From a virus, in IMG/VR virus record IMGVR_UViG_3300005838_000025, positions 1-41,309 of that record: 41,309 bases of DNA, one strand, 5' to 3'. How positions within the stretch are numbered: the stretch's first letter is position 1; each line of letters starts with the position of its first letter. Both the position numbers and the translations under genes were made by a program. Positions 39,791 through 41,309 of the stretch are shown in pieces. Below the pieces are notes generated by a model. It was not told the DNA's origin and did not search any database. It saw only the letters and a list, made by a program, of their open reading frames with translations.

Positions 39791-41309
39791 TTATGACTGC
39801 CGGATCAGCGGTGCTCCACCTATACCACGAAAACCCATAAGGTTTTGAGAGGAAGACTTGGAGCCTGGACCAGCAACACTTATCGAACCAATCAAGAAGG
39901 GGAGCAAGGCTGCGGCAGCTTGACCGAGACCGTTCGCATTCGGATTGATTCCAACATTTACATTTAAATTAGGTGCAACACCCGCACCAGAATTTATCGC
40001 ATCTATGGCTGAAGGTCCACCGATATTGGATACAGCCGATCTATTGAGAACAGCTTCACCGGTTTGAAGTAGAGCAGGTACATCGTCAGACATTGAAGCC
40101 CTGAAGTTTCTTCGAAGAGTGTCTCCAACCATGCCGCCATCCAGAAATCCCTGAACCCCCGCTGCTCTGTATCGACTTGCAAGGGGCTTGTTCTTCATTC
40201 CGGATGTGACGTTACCACCATCGTGAAAAATTGCGCCCAAAATGCTCCCTAATGCCCCGCCTGCAATAGCCCCCACCTTAGCGCCCGGAACTCCGCCAAA
40301 GATAGCCCCGAGTCCCGCACCAATGGCTGCACCACCCGTGAGACCTGCCGTCACCTTTCCGCCTTCTCCAGTAGTCAGGTCTTCGAATATCCTCGCGATA
40401 CCAGATGATAGTGACTTCAGAATTCCGATTGTTATCGCTTCACCTATGCCACGGAAGACCCCAAGAAGTATTCCCGGAAGACCCCTGATTAACGCGAACA
40501 GTCCTCGAGCAAGCGCCTCTATAAGCCTTGGGATCAACCTGATTACTGCGGCAATGATATCCGGTAACGCATCCACAACTTCTTGAACCAGAATCTCAAA
40601 GAACTGAGGAAAGTATTCTCCGAAAGCATCGAGTGCTTCTACGAGACCCTTAACCAGGAGAGGGAATACCTCTGGCAGTTTCTCTGTTACAGTCTGGAAG
40701 AACTGAGTCACGAGGGGTCCGAGTTGCTCTGCGATATTAAGTGCAGCCTGAACAGACCTATTGATCTCTTCTTCAAGTCTCTCTGCTGCACTCTGTGGCT
40801 CATCGCCCTGCTGGCTCCTGAGTAATGCAGCGAGAGCAGCCTGCTCCTGTGCAATCTGGTCATTGGATGCACCGCTTCTTTGTAGTTGAGCAAGAGTAGC
40901 CCTCTGAAGCTCGAGTGCTTCCTTCCTGTCTCTCCTGTCCTCTTCCTCCGGAGTATCTGCAAGGACGCCCACGGCTGCCCCTAGAGACCCAAGAAGCCTT
41001 CCAATAGGTGCAGATATCGCGGTACCGATTGGTGTAAGGATGTCGCCGATGGTTTTAACGAACAGGTTCGCGACCATAAGGACGCCTTCGCCAGTTACTC
41101 GAACAAAGAGATTTGCTGCTCCAACAATCCCGCCGGCAACACCCCGTATGAATCCGCTCTCACTCTCCAGGTTCAGCGAGAATAAATCGCCAAGCTTAGC
41201 GTCGATCAGGTCTCTGCCAGCCTGGAATACTGCAGGAAGCTCTGCCACTGCAGATCCAATCGCGCCCGATATCTTTGCACCAAAACTAAAGCTAAGGTCG
41301 CCCAGTGCT
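39791..41309 (-). CDS. Tape-measure-like tail protein, 5' end cut by the window
   Basis: The frame stays open to the right edge, so the start is missing. A GTG at 41248 is possible but in-frame codons extend upstream of it. It has Gly-rich hydrophobic parts (GGIVGAANLFVRVTGEGV; GGVPGAKVGAIAGGALG), a coiled segment (about 41000-40800) and amphipathic repeats of the LPxLIxxLV kind typical of tape-measure C termini, which pass DNA through the tail. If the ends join, an ATG at 9-11 gives a protein of 509 residues, short for a tape measure (family members scale tail length with residue number). Other membrane-active ejection proteins are possible. Confidence 0.7.
   Translation of the reverse strand, partial: ALGDLSFSFGAKISGAIGSAVAELPAVFQAGRDLIDAKLGDLFSLNLESESGFIRGVAGGIVGAANLFVRVTGEGVLMVANLFVKTIGDILTPIGTAISAPIGRLLGSLGAAVGVLADTPEEEDRRDRKEALELQRATLAQLQRSGASNDQIAQEQAALAALLRSQQGDEPQSAAERLEEEINRSVQAALNIAEQLGPLVTQFFQTVTEKLPEVFPLLVKGLVEALDAFGEYFPQFFEILVQEVVDALPDIIAAVIRLIPRLIEALARGLFALIRGLPGILLGVFRGIGEAITIGILKSLSSGIARIFEDLTTGEGGKVTAGLTGGAAIGAGLGAIFGGVPGAKVGAIAGGALGSILGAIFHDGGNVTSGMKNKPLASRYRAAGVQGFLDGGMVGDTLRRNFRASMSDDVPALLQTGEAVLNRSAVSNIGGPSAIDAINSGAGVAPNLNVNVGINPNANGLGQAAAALLPFLIGSISVAGPGSKSSSQNLMGFRGIGGAPLIRQS

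Noticed and set aside
1-41309. CRISPR array, insertion sequence, integrase or attachment site
   Set aside because: No regularly spaced repeats, transposase or recombinase-type integrase motif was seen, so a temperate lifestyle is not supported.

Overview
The window reads as one tailed double-stranded DNA bacteriophage, probably a whole genome. It carries small and large terminase, portal, minor head protein, prohead protease, major capsid protein, tail proteins and fibres, a lysis cassette, a replicative helicase and a recombination set (YqaJ-type exonuclease, DUF1071-type annealing protein, SSB, RuvC-like resolvase). I see no integrase, rRNA, tRNA, CRISPR array, insertion sequence, DNA polymerase or primase. 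The host cannot be named. A spanin-like pair next to a holin favours a Gram-negative host, but weakly. If the two ends are joined, the gene cut at the right edge gains an ATG at positions 9-11 (minus strand) with a ribosome binding site, so the sequence may be a circularly assembled genome of 41,309 bp.

Layout. 1-5571 (+): tightly packed small early/accessory genes, mostly unrecognised, including three single-membrane-span proteins of 23-28 residues, a Myb/SANT-like protein, a 399-residue unknown, a lytic transglycosylase and a CxxCxxCC metal-binding protein. 5568-14667 (-): helicase, terminase subunits, portal, minor head protein, three connector-type genes and a tail hub-like protein. 14668-14791: AT-rich divergent control region. 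14792-20190 (+): small HTH-like protein, the recombination set, then unknown proteins, a minimal HExxH protein and a tubulin/FtsZ-family GTPase. 20191-21161: a ParB-like gene and a divergent putative HTH gene. 21145-23100 (-): LamG protein and lysis cassette. 23197-25905: three glycosyltransferases and a methyltransferase. 26102-41309 (-): capsid, protease/scaffold, structural proteins, fibres and a tape-measure-like gene cut by the window edge.

How it works together. Portal, protease and capsid all look like the T4 gp20/gp21/gp23 lineage, unusual for a genome near 41 kb. They are split between two blocks about 14 kb apart. The exonuclease, annealing protein, SSB and resolvase form a complete phage recombination route that can serve replication and concatemer processing, with the DnaB-type helicase on the opposite strand. 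The only muralytic enzyme seen (4587-5021) is far from the holin/spanin cassette.

The most unusual content is the tubulin-family GTPase with intact nucleotide-binding and catalytic-loop motifs, back to back with a ParB-like gene and near a putative HTH gene and a 10-bp palindrome. This could be a phage DNA positioning or segregation system, but only the GTPase identity is strongly supported by the sequence.
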